DNA from: Rhodococcus yananensis
GTDB lineage: Bacteria; Actinomycetota; Actinomycetes; Mycobacteriales; Mycobacteriaceae
Direction of reading: 5' to 3'
Assembly (NCBI RefSeq): GCF_020515525.1
Contig: NZ_JAIYEP010000008.1
Coordinates: forward strand, 33,344 to 97,343
Length of the DNA: 64,000 bases
In this document: positions 11,967 to 28,898 of the stretch, piece after piece
Layout: every line of letters starts with the position of its first letter
How positions within the stretch are numbered: the first letter of the stretch is position 1
Notes under the pieces: generated by a model
What the model was told of the DNA's origin: nothing
What the model saw: the letters and a program-made list of their open reading frames with translations, nothing else
The model's database searches: none
Translations under genes and position numbers: made by a program

Positions 11967-11970
<4 letters not shown>
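11143..11970 (-). CDS. pyrF: orotidine-5'-phosphate decarboxylase, type 2
   Basis: Last step of UMP synthesis (OMP to UMP and CO2). The 275-residue protein is the longer type 2 form found in Mycobacteriales. The catalytic signature [11 protein letters not shown], with Lys between two Asp of the Asp-Lys-Asp array, is at about residue 94, and the phosphate-binding VGAQGG lies near the C-terminus. The GTG start at 11970 overlaps the carB stop by 4 nt (GTGA). It closes the pyr operon; a copy of its last codons lies just downstream. Confidence 0.96.
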
Positions 11971-15307
<3,337 letters not shown>

Positions 15308-15308
<1 letters not shown>

Positions 15309-16489
15309 CAGTTCTTGTCTCCCTCGAGCAGGCTGGCGAAACGATCGAACAGGTAGGCGGCGTCGTGCGGTCCTGCCGCCGCCTCCGGGTGGTACTGCAC
15401 CGAGAAGGCGCTGCCGTCGAGGAGGCGGACGCCTTCCACGGCACCGTCGTTGGCACACGTGTGGCTGATCACGGCGCGGCCGAAGGGCGTATCGAACTCC
15501 TGGCCCGCCTCCCCTTCGAGTGCGAACCCGTGGTTCTGCGCGGTGATGGCGATACGGCCGGTGTCGTGTTCGACGACCGGGATGTTGATGCCGCGGTGCC
15601 CGAACTTCATCTTGTAGGTGTTCAGGCCGAGTGCACGGCCGAGGATCTGGTTGCCGAAGCAGATGCCGAACAGCGGCAGGCCCTGCCCCAGCACCTCCTT
15701 CGTCAGGTGCACGATGTCGTCGGCGGTGGCCGGGTCCCCCGGACCGTTCGACAGGAACACACCGGCGGCCTTCAGATCTAGGATGTCGTGGAGGGCGGCG
15801 GTCGCAGGCAGCACGTGCACGCGGATACCACGGCTCGCGAGCATCCGCGGTGTGTTGCTCTTGATGCCGAGGTCGACGGCGGCGACCTCGAAGCGGACGT
15901 CACCGTCGGGTTCGACGACGTACCCGGATTCGGTGGTGACCTCGCGGGCCAGGTTCGCTCCGAGCATCGAGGGCTGGTTCCTCACCCGGTCGACGAGCGC
16001 GGCGACGTCGATGTCGGCACCGTTGTACGGCAGAGCGTCGCCGGAGAACACCCCCGCCTTCATCGAGCCGCGGGTACGCAGATGCCGCACGAGCGCGCGG
16101 GTGTCGATACCGGCGATCCCGACGACATTCTGCCGTTCGAGCTCGTCCTGCAACGACCCGGTGGCGCGCCAACTCGACGTGCGCCGCGACGGGTCACGCA
16201 CCACGAATCCGGCGACCCAGATCCGTGAACCAGCGGCATCACCGTCGGGTCCGACCGATTCGTTGTCCTCACCGTTCCAGCCGGTGTTGCCGATCTGCGG
16301 GGCGGTCGCCACCACGATCTGCCGGTGATAGCTGGGGTCGGTGAGAGTCTCCTGATATCCGGTCATGCCGGTGGAGAACACGGCCTCGCCGAGCGTCTGT
16401 CCCGCGGCACCGAACACACTGCCGCGGAAGGCGCGCCCGTCCTCGAGGACCAACACCGCGGTGTCGGGGGCGAATGAACTGCCGCTCAT
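15308..16489 (-). CDS. carA: carbamoyl-phosphate synthase small (glutaminase) subunit
   Basis: Class I glutamine amidotransferase that feeds ammonia to CarB. The 393-residue length is normal. The N-terminal CPSase domain is followed by the GATase domain with nucleophile Cys277 in GICFGNQ (275-281) and the His-Glu pair in YHPEA (367-369). The ATG has GGAGA 6 nt upstream. The stop overlaps the carB start by one nucleotide, typical of coupled 1:1 synthesis of the two subunits. Confidence 0.98.
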
Positions 16490-16513
16490 GTGTTCTCTCC
16501 GTTCTGTTCGACG

Positions 16514-16597
16514 TCACCGGAGCCGGCCGCACGGGCTGAGTTCTCGCGTGTCGTATCCGAAAGCATCTTCTTCGTCGTCTTCATCGTCTTCTTCGTC
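16514..16597 (-). other. in-frame acidic extension beyond a TGA stop
   Basis: Reading on past the stop at 16598-16600 in the same frame gives eleven consecutive Asp/Glu codons (GAN repeats, 16565-16597), then sixteen ordinary codons and a second stop at 16514-16516, 24 nt before the carA start. The upstream protein already ends in an acidic tail, so this reads as a natural continuation. It may be a recent nonsense mutation, repeat expansion beyond the stop, or chance GAN repeats. Confidence 0.5.
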
Positions 16598-17113
16598 TCA
16601 GGCGTCCTCGACGCCGTCCTCGTCACGCCCACCGCGCGGCGGCGCGGTCCACGCCGGGTACACCGACTTGTCGTCGCCGCGGAATCCGGTGTCGATCTCG
16701 GTGCCGCTGGGCAGTTCCCACCGGATGACCAGCACGCCGTCCTTGCTCATCACCTTCCCGGCGAGACCGCGTTCGGTGCGGATGGCACGGATCGACTCCT
16801 GCGGGATCCACACGGGCGTCTCGCCGGATCGTTCCAGCAGGATGCCGCGGCTGTACCTGCTCAGCTCCGCCGCAGCACGGTGTCCGAGATCCCCGACAGC
16901 GATCCGGTCCTGCCAACTGGGTGCCAGCGTGCTTCCCACGTACAGGCCGGTGCTCGGCGCGATCAACTCGTCTCCGAGTTCGGCGGGAACCGCCGGGAGT
17001 GCACCGACGACATCTGCCTGTCGCCGGGCCCGGCCACGCCAGCCCTTCCACATCAGCAGGACCAGCACGACCCACAGCAGCAGGAACCCGAGGGTGAGCA
17101 GAGCACGATCCAT
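16598..17113 (-). CDS. single-pass membrane protein between pyrC and carA (mycobacterial Rv1382-like)
   Basis: A 171-residue protein with one N-terminal transmembrane helix (about 4-22), a basic stop-transfer WKGWRGRARR and a soluble domain ending in an acidic tail DEDGVEDA. Its place between pyrC (6-nt gap) and carA is conserved in mycobacteria, where the Rv1382 protein is annotated only as a membrane or export protein. The function is unknown. Directly after its TGA stop the same frame continues with eleven acidic codons (16565-16597), so the acidic tail may once have been longer or may be extended by readthrough. Confidence 0.85.
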   Translation of the reverse strand: MDRALLTLGFLLLWVVLVLLMWKGWRGRARRQADVVGALPAVPAELGDELIAPSTGLYVGSTLAPSWQDRIAVGDLGHRAAAELSRYSRGILLERSGETPVWIPQESIRAIRTERGLAGKVMSKDGVLVIRWELPSGTEIDTGFRGDDKSVYPAWTAPPRGGRDEDGVEDA

Positions 17114-17119
17114 CGGTGA

Positions 17120-18433
17120 TCACCGTCCTCCGTCGAGCGGGAACACGTTGCCGTCGCGGGCGGTGATCCGGCCCCGCAGCACCGTCGCGGTCACGCGACC
17201 GGGCAGCGTCATGTCCTCGTACGGGGTGTTGTGGGAGATGCTCGCGAAGTCGTGTCCGCGCACGATCCACTCCGCGTCCGGATCGACCAACACGATGTTC
17301 GCGGGCTCGCCGACCTCGAGCGGGCGGCCCTGATCGTCGAGCCCGACGATCTGTGCGGGACGTTCGCTCATCACCTTCGCGACACCACGCCAGTCCAGCA
17401 GGCCCGGTCGCACCATCGTCTCGATCACGATCGACAGTGCTGTCTCGAGTCCGAGCATGCCCGGTCGTGCCTGCGAGAACTCGCAGCACTTGTCCTGCTC
17501 GGCGTGCGGCGCGTGATCGGTGGCGACGCAGTCGAGAACACCGTCCGCCAGGCCTCGACGCAGCGCCTCCACATCGGACCGTTCCCGCAGGGGCGGATTG
17601 ACCCGGTTGATCCCGTCGTACGTCTCCAGACGCGAATCGTCGAGCAACAGATGATGCGGGGTGACCTCAGCGCTGATCGCAATCCCCTGCGTCCGCGCCC
17701 ATTTCACGAGCTCGACCGTCCCGGCCGTGGATGCGTGGCAGATGTGCACGCGCGCACCGGCATCGCGGGCCAGCAGCGCGTCCCGCGCCACGATCGATTC
17801 CTCGGCCGCGCGGGGCCATCCCGCCAACCCCAGTCGCGCCGCAGTCGGTCCTTCGTGTGCGACCGCCCCGTCCGTCAACCGCGGTTCCTCCGCGTGCTGC
17901 GCGATCAGCACGCCGAGCGAACTCGCGTACTCGAGCGCGCGCCGCATCAGCAACGGATCGGACACGCACTTGCCGTCATCGGAGAACATCCGGACCTGCC
18001 CGACACCGGCGGCCATCGCGCCCATCTCCGCGAGTTGGGTCCCGCCCAGCCCGACCGTGACCGCACCGACCGGATGGACGTCGACGAGGCCGACCTCCCG
18101 GCCGCGCCGCCACACATGGTCGGTGATCACCGCCGAATCGGCGACCGGATCGGTGTTCGCCATCGCGAACACCGCCGTGAAACCGCCCCGTGCCGCCGCG
18201 GCGGAGCCGCTGTCGATGGTCTCGGTGTCCTCGCGGCCCGGTTCGCGCAGGTGCGTGTGCAGGTCGACGAATCCCGGCAGCAGGATCTGCCCGGCGCCGT
18301 CGATGACCACAGCGTCGGTGGGCGCAGCAACATCGGCGCCGATCGCGAGGATCTGCTCGTCCCCGAGCAGCACGTCGACGGGATCGCCCTCGCCGTAGGG
18401 CCGGGCGTTTCGGATGAGCACCTGCGACGACAC
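17120..18433 (-). CDS. pyrC: dihydroorotase
   Basis: Zinc amidohydrolase that cyclises carbamoyl aspartate to dihydroorotate. The 437-residue protein has the metal site HTHLREPG near residue 60, HICHAS and EVTPHH in the middle, and the catalytic Asp in [11 protein letters not shown] placed the start at GTG 18433 because AGGAG lies 7 nt upstream and because [14 protein letters not shown] aligns with the usual family start. A GTG at 18466 that overlaps the pyrB stop by 4 nt would add 11 residues. The membrane-protein gene follows after 6 nt. Confidence 0.96.
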   Translation of the reverse strand: MSSQVLIRNARPYGEGDPVDVLLGDEQILAIGADVAAPTDAVVIDGAGQILLPGFVDLHTHLREPGREDTETIDSGSAAAARGGFTAVFAMANTDPVADSAVITDHVWRRGREVGLVDVHPVGAVTVGLGGTQLAEMGAMAAGVGQVRMFSDDGKCVSDPLLMRRALEYASSLGVLIAQHAEEPRLTDGAVAHEGPTAARLGLAGWPRAAEESIVARDALLARDAGARVHICHASTAGTVELVKWARTQGIAISAEVTPHHLLLDDSRLETYDGINRVNPPLRERSDVEALRRGLADGVLDCVATDHAPHAEQDKCCEFSQARPGMLGLETALSIVIETMVRPGLLDWRGVAKVMSERPAQIVGLDDQGRPLEVGEPANIVLVDPDAEWIVRGHDFASISHNTPYEDMTLPGRVTATVLRGRITARDGNVFPLDGGR

Positions 18434-18462
18434 CGCTGTGTCTCCTGTTCCTCGGGTGGTGG

Positions 18463-20043
<1,581 letters not shown>

Positions 20044-20093
20044 ATGCCTGACGGTCATCCAGCCTAGCAGCGGCGCGGTCACCGACCCCGATC

Positions 20094-20107
20094 GTTCACA
20101 GGTGAAC
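20094..20107. promoter_or_regulatory. perfect dyad GTTCAC-AG-GTGAAC upstream of pyrR
   Basis: A 6-bp perfect inverted repeat with a 2-nt spacer lies between the nusB stop and the pyrR leader, about 30 nt upstream of the candidate -10. It could be an operator or a weak processing or termination hairpin; no U-tract follows. Confidence 0.35.
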
Positions 20108-20188
20108 CGCAACACAAGAGAGACGGGTCCGCCCGGAGCGTGTCCGGGCGGGCCCGCCGGGTCGTCTCGACGTCCGATCTGCGGGGCG

Positions 20189-20695
20189 TCAGCGCCGCTC
20201 GGGATCTGCGGGAGCGTCGGGCCGGGAATCGACCGTCGTCGCGGCGGCGGCCGCCCGGACCTGGTCCGCGAGCGCGACGATCTGACCCAACACCCCGTTG
20301 ATGAAGGCGGGTGAGTCGTCCGTCGACAACTGCTTGGCGAGCTCGACGGCTTCGTCGACGGCGACGACGGGGGGAACGTCGACGGTGTGGAACAACTCCC
20401 ACACCGCGATCCGCAGGATCGCCCGGTCCACCGCCGGCAGCCGCTCGAGCGTCCAGTCGTGCAGATGATCGGCGATCGTGCGGTCGACCTCGTCGAGGTG
20501 ATCCGCCACGCCCGCCACGATCGTCTGCGTGTACGCGGGGACGGGCGCCACCTGGTCGTCGCGGACCGCGAGCTCGACCCGATCGGCCGCGAGGTCGGCG
20601 GGATGGGTGTCGCGGGCCTCGGCCTCGAACAGCAGATCGACGGCGCGCTTACGCGCCTTGTGTCGTGCTCCGAGTTTCTTCTGTGTTCCGGACAC
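20189..20695 (-). CDS. nusB: transcription antitermination protein NusB
   Basis: RNA-binding factor that with NusE (S10) recognises boxA in rRNA leaders. At 168 residues it has the all-helical NusB fold. The N-terminal [16 protein letters not shown] arginine patch is at about 13-28, and the conserved [14 protein letters not shown] and NGVLGQI helices are seen. It begins directly at the efp stop codon, and the pair is conserved in Mycobacteriales. Confidence 0.96.
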   Translation of the reverse strand: MSGTQKKLGARHKARKRAVDLLFEAEARDTHPADLAADRVELAVRDDQVAPVPAYTQTIVAGVADHLDEVDRTIADHLHDWTLERLPAVDRAILRIAVWELFHTVDVPPVVAVDEAVELAKQLSTDDSPAFINGVLGQIVALADQVRAAAAATTVDSRPDAPADPERR

Positions 20696-21259
20696 TCAGG
20701 AGTTCACTCGCCCGAGGTAGTTGCCGTCGCGGGAATCGACCTTGAGCTTGTCGCCGATGTTGATGAACAGCGGGACCTGGATCTCGGCGCCGGTCTCGAG
20801 GGTCGCGGGCTTGGTGCCGCCGGTGGACCGGTCGCCCTGCAGACCCGGATCGGTCTGGGTGACCTCGAGCTCGACGGTGACGGGAAGCTCGACGAACAGC
20901 GGCTGGTCCTCGTGGGTCGCGACCTGCACCGCCATGTTCTCGAGCAGGAACTTCGCGCCGTCACCGAGCAACTCGGGCGTGATCGAGATCTGATCGTAGG
21001 TCTCGCCGTCCATGAAGACGTAGTCGGTGCCGTCGTTGTAGAGGTACGTCATGTCGCGGCGATCGACCGTCGCGGTCTCGACCTTGACACCGGCGTTCCA
21101 CGTCTTGTCGACAGTCTTGCCCGAGGTCACGTTCTTGATCTTCGTCCGGACGAACGCGGGGCCCTTACCCGGCTTCACGTGCTGGAACTCGATGATCTGC
21201 CAGAGCTGGCCGTCGATCTTCAGAACGAGACCGTTCTTGAAATCACTGGTGTCAGCCAC
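20696..21259 (-). CDS. efp: translation elongation factor P
   Basis: Rescues ribosomes stalled on polyproline. The 187-residue, three-domain protein carries Lys32 at the tip of the domain I loop within PGKGP. This loop type is reported for actinobacterial EF-P that works with an unmodified lysine, and no epmA/earP/ymfI-like modification gene is seen nearby. It lies between pepQ and nusB, as in mycobacteria. Confidence 0.97.
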   Translation of the reverse strand: MADTSDFKNGLVLKIDGQLWQIIEFQHVKPGKGPAFVRTKIKNVTSGKTVDKTWNAGVKVETATVDRRDMTYLYNDGTDYVFMDGETYDQISITPELLGDGAKFLLENMAVQVATHEDQPLFVELPVTVELEVTQTDPGLQGDRSTGGTKPATLETGAEIQVPLFINIGDKLKVDSRDGNYLGRVNS

Positions 21260-21293
21260 TTACTTCGTGTCTCCTAGAGTCGGGGGACCGCCC

Positions 21294-22391
21294 TCAGACG
21301 ACGGTCAATGTCTTGTCGGTGAGTGTCAGCAGCTCAGGTGTCTGCTCCCGCACCACGAGCGTGTCCTCGATCCGCACGCCACCGCGCCCCGCGAAGTACA
21401 CGCCCGGTTCGACGGTCACCGCCGCACCGGCGACAAGTGTACCGGGCGCCGCCGCGCCGATTCCGGGCGCTTCATGGATCTCCAACCCCACACCGTGCCC
21501 GAGTCCGTGCAGGAACAGCTCACCGTGCCCCGCATCGGCGATCACCGTGCGCGCGGCCGCGTCGACGTCCGCGCACGCGACGCCGGGCGCCAACGCCTCA
21601 CGCCCGGCCCGCTGCGCGCGCAGGACCAGGTCGTACACGTCGCGCTGCCAGTCGGAGACCCGGTCGAGGACGTAGGTGCGGGTCATGTCGGAGTGGTAGC
21701 CACCGATCTGCGCACCGAAGTCGAGTTTGACGAAGTCGCCGCTCGCCAGCACCGCCCCGGTCGGCCGGTGGTGCGGGATCGCCGAGTTCGCGCCGGCCGC
21801 GACGATCGTCTCGAAGGCGATACCGTCGGCTCCGTGCTCGAACATGCGCCACTCGAGGTCACGAGCCACCTGCTGTTCGGTTCGGCCGGGTCGCAGCCCA
21901 CCGGCGGCGACGAGATCGGCGAGGGCACGGTCGGCGGCGGCGCACGCAGACGTCAACAACGTGATCTCGTGTTCGTCCTTGACCATCCTCAGCTGTTCGA
22001 CGAGACCCGGCGCAGCGACGAACTCGACCGCCGAGTCGAGACCGTCCCAGCGGGCCCGTTCGTCGACGGTGACAACGTGACTCTCGAAGCCCCATCGCGA
22101 GCGGGCACCGCCGAGCGCGGCGACCAGGTGCGCGGCGGATGCCCGACCGATCTCGGCGCGCAGATCCGGCACCTGCTCGGCGATCTGCGACAGATACCGG
22201 CCGTCGGTGCAGACGACCGTTCCGGATTCGTCGGCGTCGTCGACCGCCACGACGAGGAGTGCGGCGTTCGAACCGGTGAATCCGGTGAGGTACCGGATGT
22301 TGAGGAGGTCGGTGACCAGGAGGGCATCGAGGCCACGGTCGGCGAGCGCAGCGCGCAGCGCCATGCGGCGGGAGGCGTGATCGGCGGGCAT
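21294..22391 (-). CDS. pepQ: M24 family aminopeptidase P / Xaa-Pro peptidase
   Basis: Cytosolic metallopeptidase of the pita-bread fold. The creatinase-like N-domain (about 1-130) precedes the catalytic domain with metal ligands in LDFGAQIGGYHSDMTRTY, HGLGHGVGLEIHE and the terminal VEPGVYF...RIED segments. I chose the ATG at 22391 (MPADHASRRMALR), which gives 365 residues; in-frame ATG and GTG codons lie further upstream but would run into the divergent promoter region. Gene order pepQ-efp-nusB matches mycobacteria, where the gene is also named pepE/pepQ. Confidence 0.9.
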   Translation of the reverse strand: MPADHASRRMALRAALADRGLDALLVTDLLNIRYLTGFTGSNAALLVVAVDDADESGTVVCTDGRYLSQIAEQVPDLRAEIGRASAAHLVAALGGARSRWGFESHVVTVDERARWDGLDSAVEFVAAPGLVEQLRMVKDEHEITLLTSACAAADRALADLVAAGGLRPGRTEQQVARDLEWRMFEHGADGIAFETIVAAGANSAIPHHRPTGAVLASGDFVKLDFGAQIGGYHSDMTRTYVLDRVSDWQRDVYDLVLRAQRAGREALAPGVACADVDAAARTVIADAGHGELFLHGLGHGVGLEIHEAPGIGAAAPGTLVAGAAVTVEPGVYFAGRGGVRIEDTLVVREQTPELLTLTDKTLTVV

Positions 22392-22452
22392 GTGTCGAAC
22401 GTACCGCGCGACCAGCATGTGGGCCCGGACACACATCGGGAACAATTGCCGT

Positions 22453-22468
22453 TACGCTCACGTACATG
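22453..22468 (+). promoter_or_regulatory. -10 box placed for a leaderless transcript
   Basis: TACGCT at 22453-22458 ends 7 nt before the ATG at 22466, so transcription would begin at the start codon. No ribosome binding site precedes that ATG, which fits leaderless translation, common in actinobacteria. Confidence 0.5.
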
Positions 22469-23032
22469 AAACCCTGGTTGCTTCGCGGACTGGGACTCGC
22501 CCTGGTCCACACCGTGGTGCGTGTCCTCCTCGGTGCCGCTCTCGTCCAGTGGCCGTTGCAGGGCTCACTGATGCGCTGGACCGGATTCGTGATCGTCGTG
22601 CTCGCAGCATTCGTGTGGGCAGGGATCGACGGGATCCGCGACCGCCGTGCGAACCCCGACCCCGATGACGGCACCGACCTGACGATGCGCTGGCTGGCCG
22701 CGGGAGCGGTCACCGGACTGATCGGCGGGGCGGCGACCTGGCTGATCGACACCGTGACGTCCATCCCCGTCGGCGTGAAGTCGCTGTTCTTCGAGCTGAC
22801 CTCCGGTGCGGCGTTCACCGTGCTGCTGGTGTTCCTCCCCGCGACTGCGGCGGTCGCCCTGGGCAGGTTCTTCGTGGGCCGCGAGCAGCGCGGGACGAAG
22901 GAGGTGGCCCCGGAACCCGAACCGGCGCTCATGGGCGCCGGTGGCGCCGCGGACCCGACGTGGCGCGACGACGATGCGCCCACCGAGACCTTCCCCGCGG
23001 TCGGGACCGACTCCGACCGCACCGACCGCTGA
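22466..23032 (+). CDS. B-4DMT family membrane protein
   Basis: A 188-residue protein with four predicted transmembrane segments (about 7-28, 36-55, 74-95 and 108-133) and an acidic, disordered C-terminal tail from about residue 145. In mycobacteria the equivalent gene (Rv2536) lies in the same place beside pepQ. The name B-4DMT comes from a four-helix drug/metabolite transporter-like fold; the substrate is unknown. It appears leaderless, is divergent from pepQ, and is followed by a 15-bp inverted repeat at 23057-23115. Confidence 0.85.
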   Translation: MKPWLLRGLGLALVHTVVRVLLGAALVQWPLQGSLMRWTGFVIVVLAAFVWAGIDGIRDRRANPDPDDGTDLTMRWLAAGAVTGLIGGAATWLIDTVTSIPVGVKSLFFELTSGAAFTVLLVFLPATAAVALGRFFVGREQRGTKEVAPEPEPALMGAGGAADPTWRDDDAPTETFPAVGTDSDRTDR

Positions 23033-23056
23033 CACGTCCACCCGGAATCGCCTGTA

Positions 23057-23115
23057 CAACCCTATCCTCACCCATCGATCGACAGTGGTCGACCGTGGAG
23101 GTGACGATAGGGTTG
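23057..23115. repeat. 15-bp inverted repeat with nested dyads in the slot where aroQ is expected
   Basis: Arms at 23057-23071 and 23101-23115 match 14 of 15 bases and enclose a 29-nt loop that itself holds the palindromes ATCGAT and GGTCGACC. It lies 24 nt after the B-4DMT stop. A terminator without U-tract or a structured regulatory site are both possible. Confidence 0.6.
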
Positions 23116-23324
23116 TTCCGCGTCCGATTCCTCGTTCTCGGTCGACCGGGTCGCCGAACGCCCCGGGCTGCACGTGCACGCCGTCCACGGTCGCGTCCGC
23201 GACGCGACGGCTTCCACGCCCACGCCGTCGACCTGATCGGCGCGCCCGGGCCCCGCGCTCAGTTCCGGGCCCCGCACGAGTCGGTATCGGTGACGTCCAC
23301 CCCCCTGGGAGGCAGGAGACATCG

Positions 23325-23918
23325 ATGACCGAGATGCTGGATCTGTTGCCCGCCGCCGCGCGCGTCGCGGGAATAGTCGAGGGTATCCGCGCGCACCAAC
23401 TCACCGGTCCCACGCCGTGCGCCGACGCGACCGTCGCCGCCGTCCTCGATCATGTGCTCGGGCTGGCCACGGCATTCGAGGCCGCCGCGCGCAAGGATTT
23501 CGGCCCGCTGACCGATCACCCACCGAGGCCCTCGGCCGACGCGTTGCCCGATGACTGGCGCGACTCGGCACGACCCGCATTGACGGCGTTGGCGCGGGCC
23601 TGGGCCGAGCCGTCCGCGTGGACCGGCACGACCCGCGCCGGCGGTCTCGAATTCCCCGCCGCGGCGGCGGGTCTCGTCGCGCTCGACGAACTGGTCGTAC
23701 ACGGCTGGGATCTCGCTGTCGCCACCGATCAGACCTATCGCTGCACGCCGGACGAGATCGCCGCGTGCACGGCGTTCGCCGAGCCGATCACCGACGAGCA
23801 ACGCACCGCCGGCGGACTGTTCGGGCCGGTCGTGCCGGTCGCGGCCGACGCGACGGCGTGGGATCGACTGCTCGCGCTGACCGGCCGCGATCCCGCCTGG
23901 TCACCCGTGCGCCGGTGA
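23325..23918 (+). CDS. TIGR03086 family metal-binding protein (mycothiol-dependent isomerase-like fold)
   Basis: A 197-residue protein of the DinB/maleylpyruvate isomerase N-terminal fold, subfamily TIGR03086. It starts with the usual LDLLPAAARVAGIVEGIRAHQLTGPTPC, has the metal-ligand helix VLDHVLGLATAFE and ends in the DELVVHGWDLA segment that carries the family His. Members are thought to be mycothiol-dependent enzymes; the substrate here is unknown. The ATG follows a good GGAGGCAGGAG ribosome site. It sits where aroQ is found in mycobacteria, convergent with aroB. Confidence 0.82.
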   Translation: MTEMLDLLPAAARVAGIVEGIRAHQLTGPTPCADATVAAVLDHVLGLATAFEAAARKDFGPLTDHPPRPSADALPDDWRDSARPALTALARAWAEPSAWTGTTRAGGLEFPAAAAGLVALDELVVHGWDLAVATDQTYRCTPDEIAACTAFAEPITDEQRTAGGLFGPVVPVAADATAWDRLLALTGRDPAWSPVRR

Positions 23919-23978
23919 CGGTGCCCGGGCGAACGTGCCCACCGGCCGTCGCCCGCGGCGTCGGGGACGGTCACGCGG

Positions 23979-26811
<2,833 letters not shown>

Positions 26812-26859
26812 AACGCATATCCTTCCATGCCCGGCAGGGCCGCTGTGACAGTGGTCCGG

Positions 26860-27459
26860 TCAGGCGGCGACGAGCACCGCGAGTGCGGTGACCGCGCACA
26901 TGGACGGGCCGTGGGGAATCAGTACGGGCCGGGCTTCCGGACTCCCCCATCGCCTCACCCGAACCACCAGCCCCACCGCAGCGGTGAGCAGTGGCGGGAC
27001 GAGCGCGACGAGCATCCACGCGACCGGTCCCGTGATGCCTGCGACCGCGCCCACACCGAACGCCAGTTTCACGTCGCCGGCCCCCAGCGATCGTGGAGAG
27101 AGAAGATGCGCCAGCAGCATCGGCACCGCGAGCAGTGCCGCACCGGCAAGCGCGGCCCGGCCCTGTCCCGCAGTCGCCGCGACACCCGCGACGACGAGTG
27201 CGCCGGGCACCGTCAGGGCATCGGGGAGGCGACGGGCGAGCAGGTCGACGGCGCTCAGGCACACGCACCACCAGGTCAGGGCGAACAGCGCGAGGGCCGT
27301 CGCCGGTGATGCGGTCAGCGCCGCACCTGCCGCGCCGACGGCACACGCCACCTCACAGGTACCCCGGATCGGGGGCCGGCCCGCGAACCGGGCACCGACG
27401 GTGCGGGCACCGGTTCCTGCGAGGAAACCGGCTGCCGCTGCGCACATCACGAGGATCAT
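26860..27459 (-). CDS. A24 family (short form) prepilin peptidase
   Basis: A polytopic aspartic protease of 199 residues with about six hydrophobic helices. The two catalytic aspartates are visible: Asp72 in LSAVDLLARRLPD and Asp129 in the LGAGD motif. The N-terminal zinc/methylase domain of full-length PilD is missing, as in other actinobacterial short forms that process Flp/Tad pilins. No tad genes are in this window. The ATG at 27459 is used; an ATG at 27447 is an alternative. Confidence 0.85.
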   Translation of the reverse strand: MILVMCAAAAGFLAGTGARTVGARFAGRPPIRGTCEVACAVGAAGAALTASPATALALFALTWWCVCLSAVDLLARRLPDALTVPGALVVAGVAATAGQGRAALAGAALLAVPMLLAHLLSPRSLGAGDVKLAFGVGAVAGITGPVAWMLVALVPPLLTAAVGLVVRVRRWGSPEARPVLIPHGPSMCAVTALAVLVAA

Positions 27460-27560
27460 GTGCGCAGCGTGCCGGAGAATCCACCCGGTTTCCACACCCG
27501 GGATCGGGGATCGGGTTTTCTGTGGACGAACCGGGCGGTTGTGGACAACCTCGACGACCG

Positions 27561-27577
27561 TGAGGGCTCGGCCCTCA
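27561..27577. terminator. hairpin at the end of the MHS transporter gene
   Basis: TGAGGGC-TCG-GCCCTCA, a perfect 7-bp stem with a 3-nt loop. The stop codon of the transporter gene forms the first three bases of the stem. No U-tract follows. Confidence 0.55.
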
Positions 27578-28828
27578 GGACACGCGGCTGAGCGTCCGTG
27601 TCTCCGGCGACAGGTAGATCGCCAGCGCAGCCACCGCAACCATCCCGATGAAGTACCACGCGATGTTGCCGGTACCGCCGGCACCCAGACCGACGAGCCA
27701 GTTGGCCATGAGCGGGGCAGCACCCGCACCGACCAGCGATGCACCCTGATAGGTCAGCGACAGTCCGGTGTAGCGGTCACCGGTCTCGAACTTCTCGGCC
27801 AGGAACGCACCGATCGGCCCGTACATCGACGCCTGGATCACCACGTTGCCCACCACGAAGCCCAGTGCCACCGCCCAGAAGTTGTCCGATTGGAGCAACG
27901 CGAACATGGGGAACACGAGCACGACGGACACGACCGCACCGGCGAGCATCACCGGTCGGCGCCCGAACCGGTCCGACAGCCACGCGAAGAACAGGATCGC
28001 GAAGATGTGCAGGAAACTCGAGAAGGTCAGCATGTAGAGCGCGTCCTGCCGCGACACCACACCCTGCTCGGCGACGAACGGAACGACCCACACCGCCAGC
28101 AACGCCTGGATGAACAGCGGCGCCGCACCCGCGAGGATCCCGATGACCGTCGAGCGCGGGTACTTGCGGAGCACCCGCATCAACGGCACACCGGTGTGCA
28201 GTTCCCCAGCCGCACGTGCGGCTGGGGAGTCCGGGGACTCGGTCACCCGGTAGCGCATGTAGAGACCGATGATCACCAGCGACGCCGACAGCAGGAACGG
28301 GATTCGCCAACCCCAGCTGAGGAAGGCATCGTCGGGAAGACCCGCGAACAGTCCGAGGACGAGGGTCGCCAGGACCGCGCCGCTCGGCCCGCCCGCGACC
28401 GCGACCGACGCCGCGAGCCCACGGTTCCGGTCGTGGTCGTGTTCGGCTGCCATGAGCGTGGCACCCGCCCATTCCCCACCGACCGCAATGCCCTGGATCA
28501 CGCGCAGCACCACCAGGATCAGCGGTGCGGCGATACCGATCGTCGCGTAGGTCGGCATGAAGCCGATGCACACCGACACCAGACCCATCATCATCAAGGT
28601 GATGAACAGGACGTTCTTGCGGCCGAACCGGTCACCGAAGTGCCCGAACAGCACACCACCGATGGGCCGGGCGATGTAGCCGGTGAGCAGGATGACGAAC
28701 GACAGGGTCGCGCCGAGTCCCCGATCCATCGTTTCGGGGAAGAAGAGGGTCGGGAAGACCAGTCCGGCGGCGGAACCGTAGAGGAGGAAGTCGTAGTACT
28801 CGACGGTGGATCCGAGGAAGCTCGACAC
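27575..28828 (-). CDS. MHS-family MFS transporter, probably for 3-(3-hydroxyphenyl)propionate or a related aromatic acid
   Basis: A 12-helix major facilitator of the metabolite:H+ symporter type. Seen: MHS signatures GHFGDRFGRKNVLF after TM2, RVIQGIAVGGEWAGA in TM4 and WLSDRFGRRPVM after TM8. As the last gene of the mhpA-mhpC-mhpB cluster it probably imports the aromatic acid substrate. The start is odd: the only in-frame canonical start is the GTG at 28828, without a clear ribosome site. The frame stays open upstream with family-like residues (GSRRAL) directly before it, so about ten residues of the usual N-terminus would be lost. Confidence 0.83.
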   Translation of the reverse strand: MSSFLGSTVEYYDFLLYGSAAGLVFPTLFFPETMDRGLGATLSFVILLTGYIARPIGGVLFGHFGDRFGRKNVLFITLMMMGLVSVCIGFMPTYATIGIAAPLILVVLRVIQGIAVGGEWAGATLMAAEHDHDRNRGLAASVAVAGGPSGAVLATLVLGLFAGLPDDAFLSWGWRIPFLLSASLVIIGLYMRYRVTESPDSPAARAAGELHTGVPLMRVLRKYPRSTVIGILAGAAPLFIQALLAVWVVPFVAEQGVVSRQDALYMLTFSSFLHIFAILFFAWLSDRFGRRPVMLAGAVVSVVLVFPMFALLQSDNFWAVALGFVVGNVVIQASMYGPIGAFLAEKFETGDRYTGLSLTYQGASLVGAGAAPLMANWLVGLGAGGTGNIAWYFIGMVAVAALAIYLSPETRTLSRVS

Positions 28829-28898
28829 GAGCGCGCGCCGTGAGCCTTCGGGTCGGGTTTCGGTGGGCGGGGCGTGCGTCGGAGCGTGTGTGGTGCAA

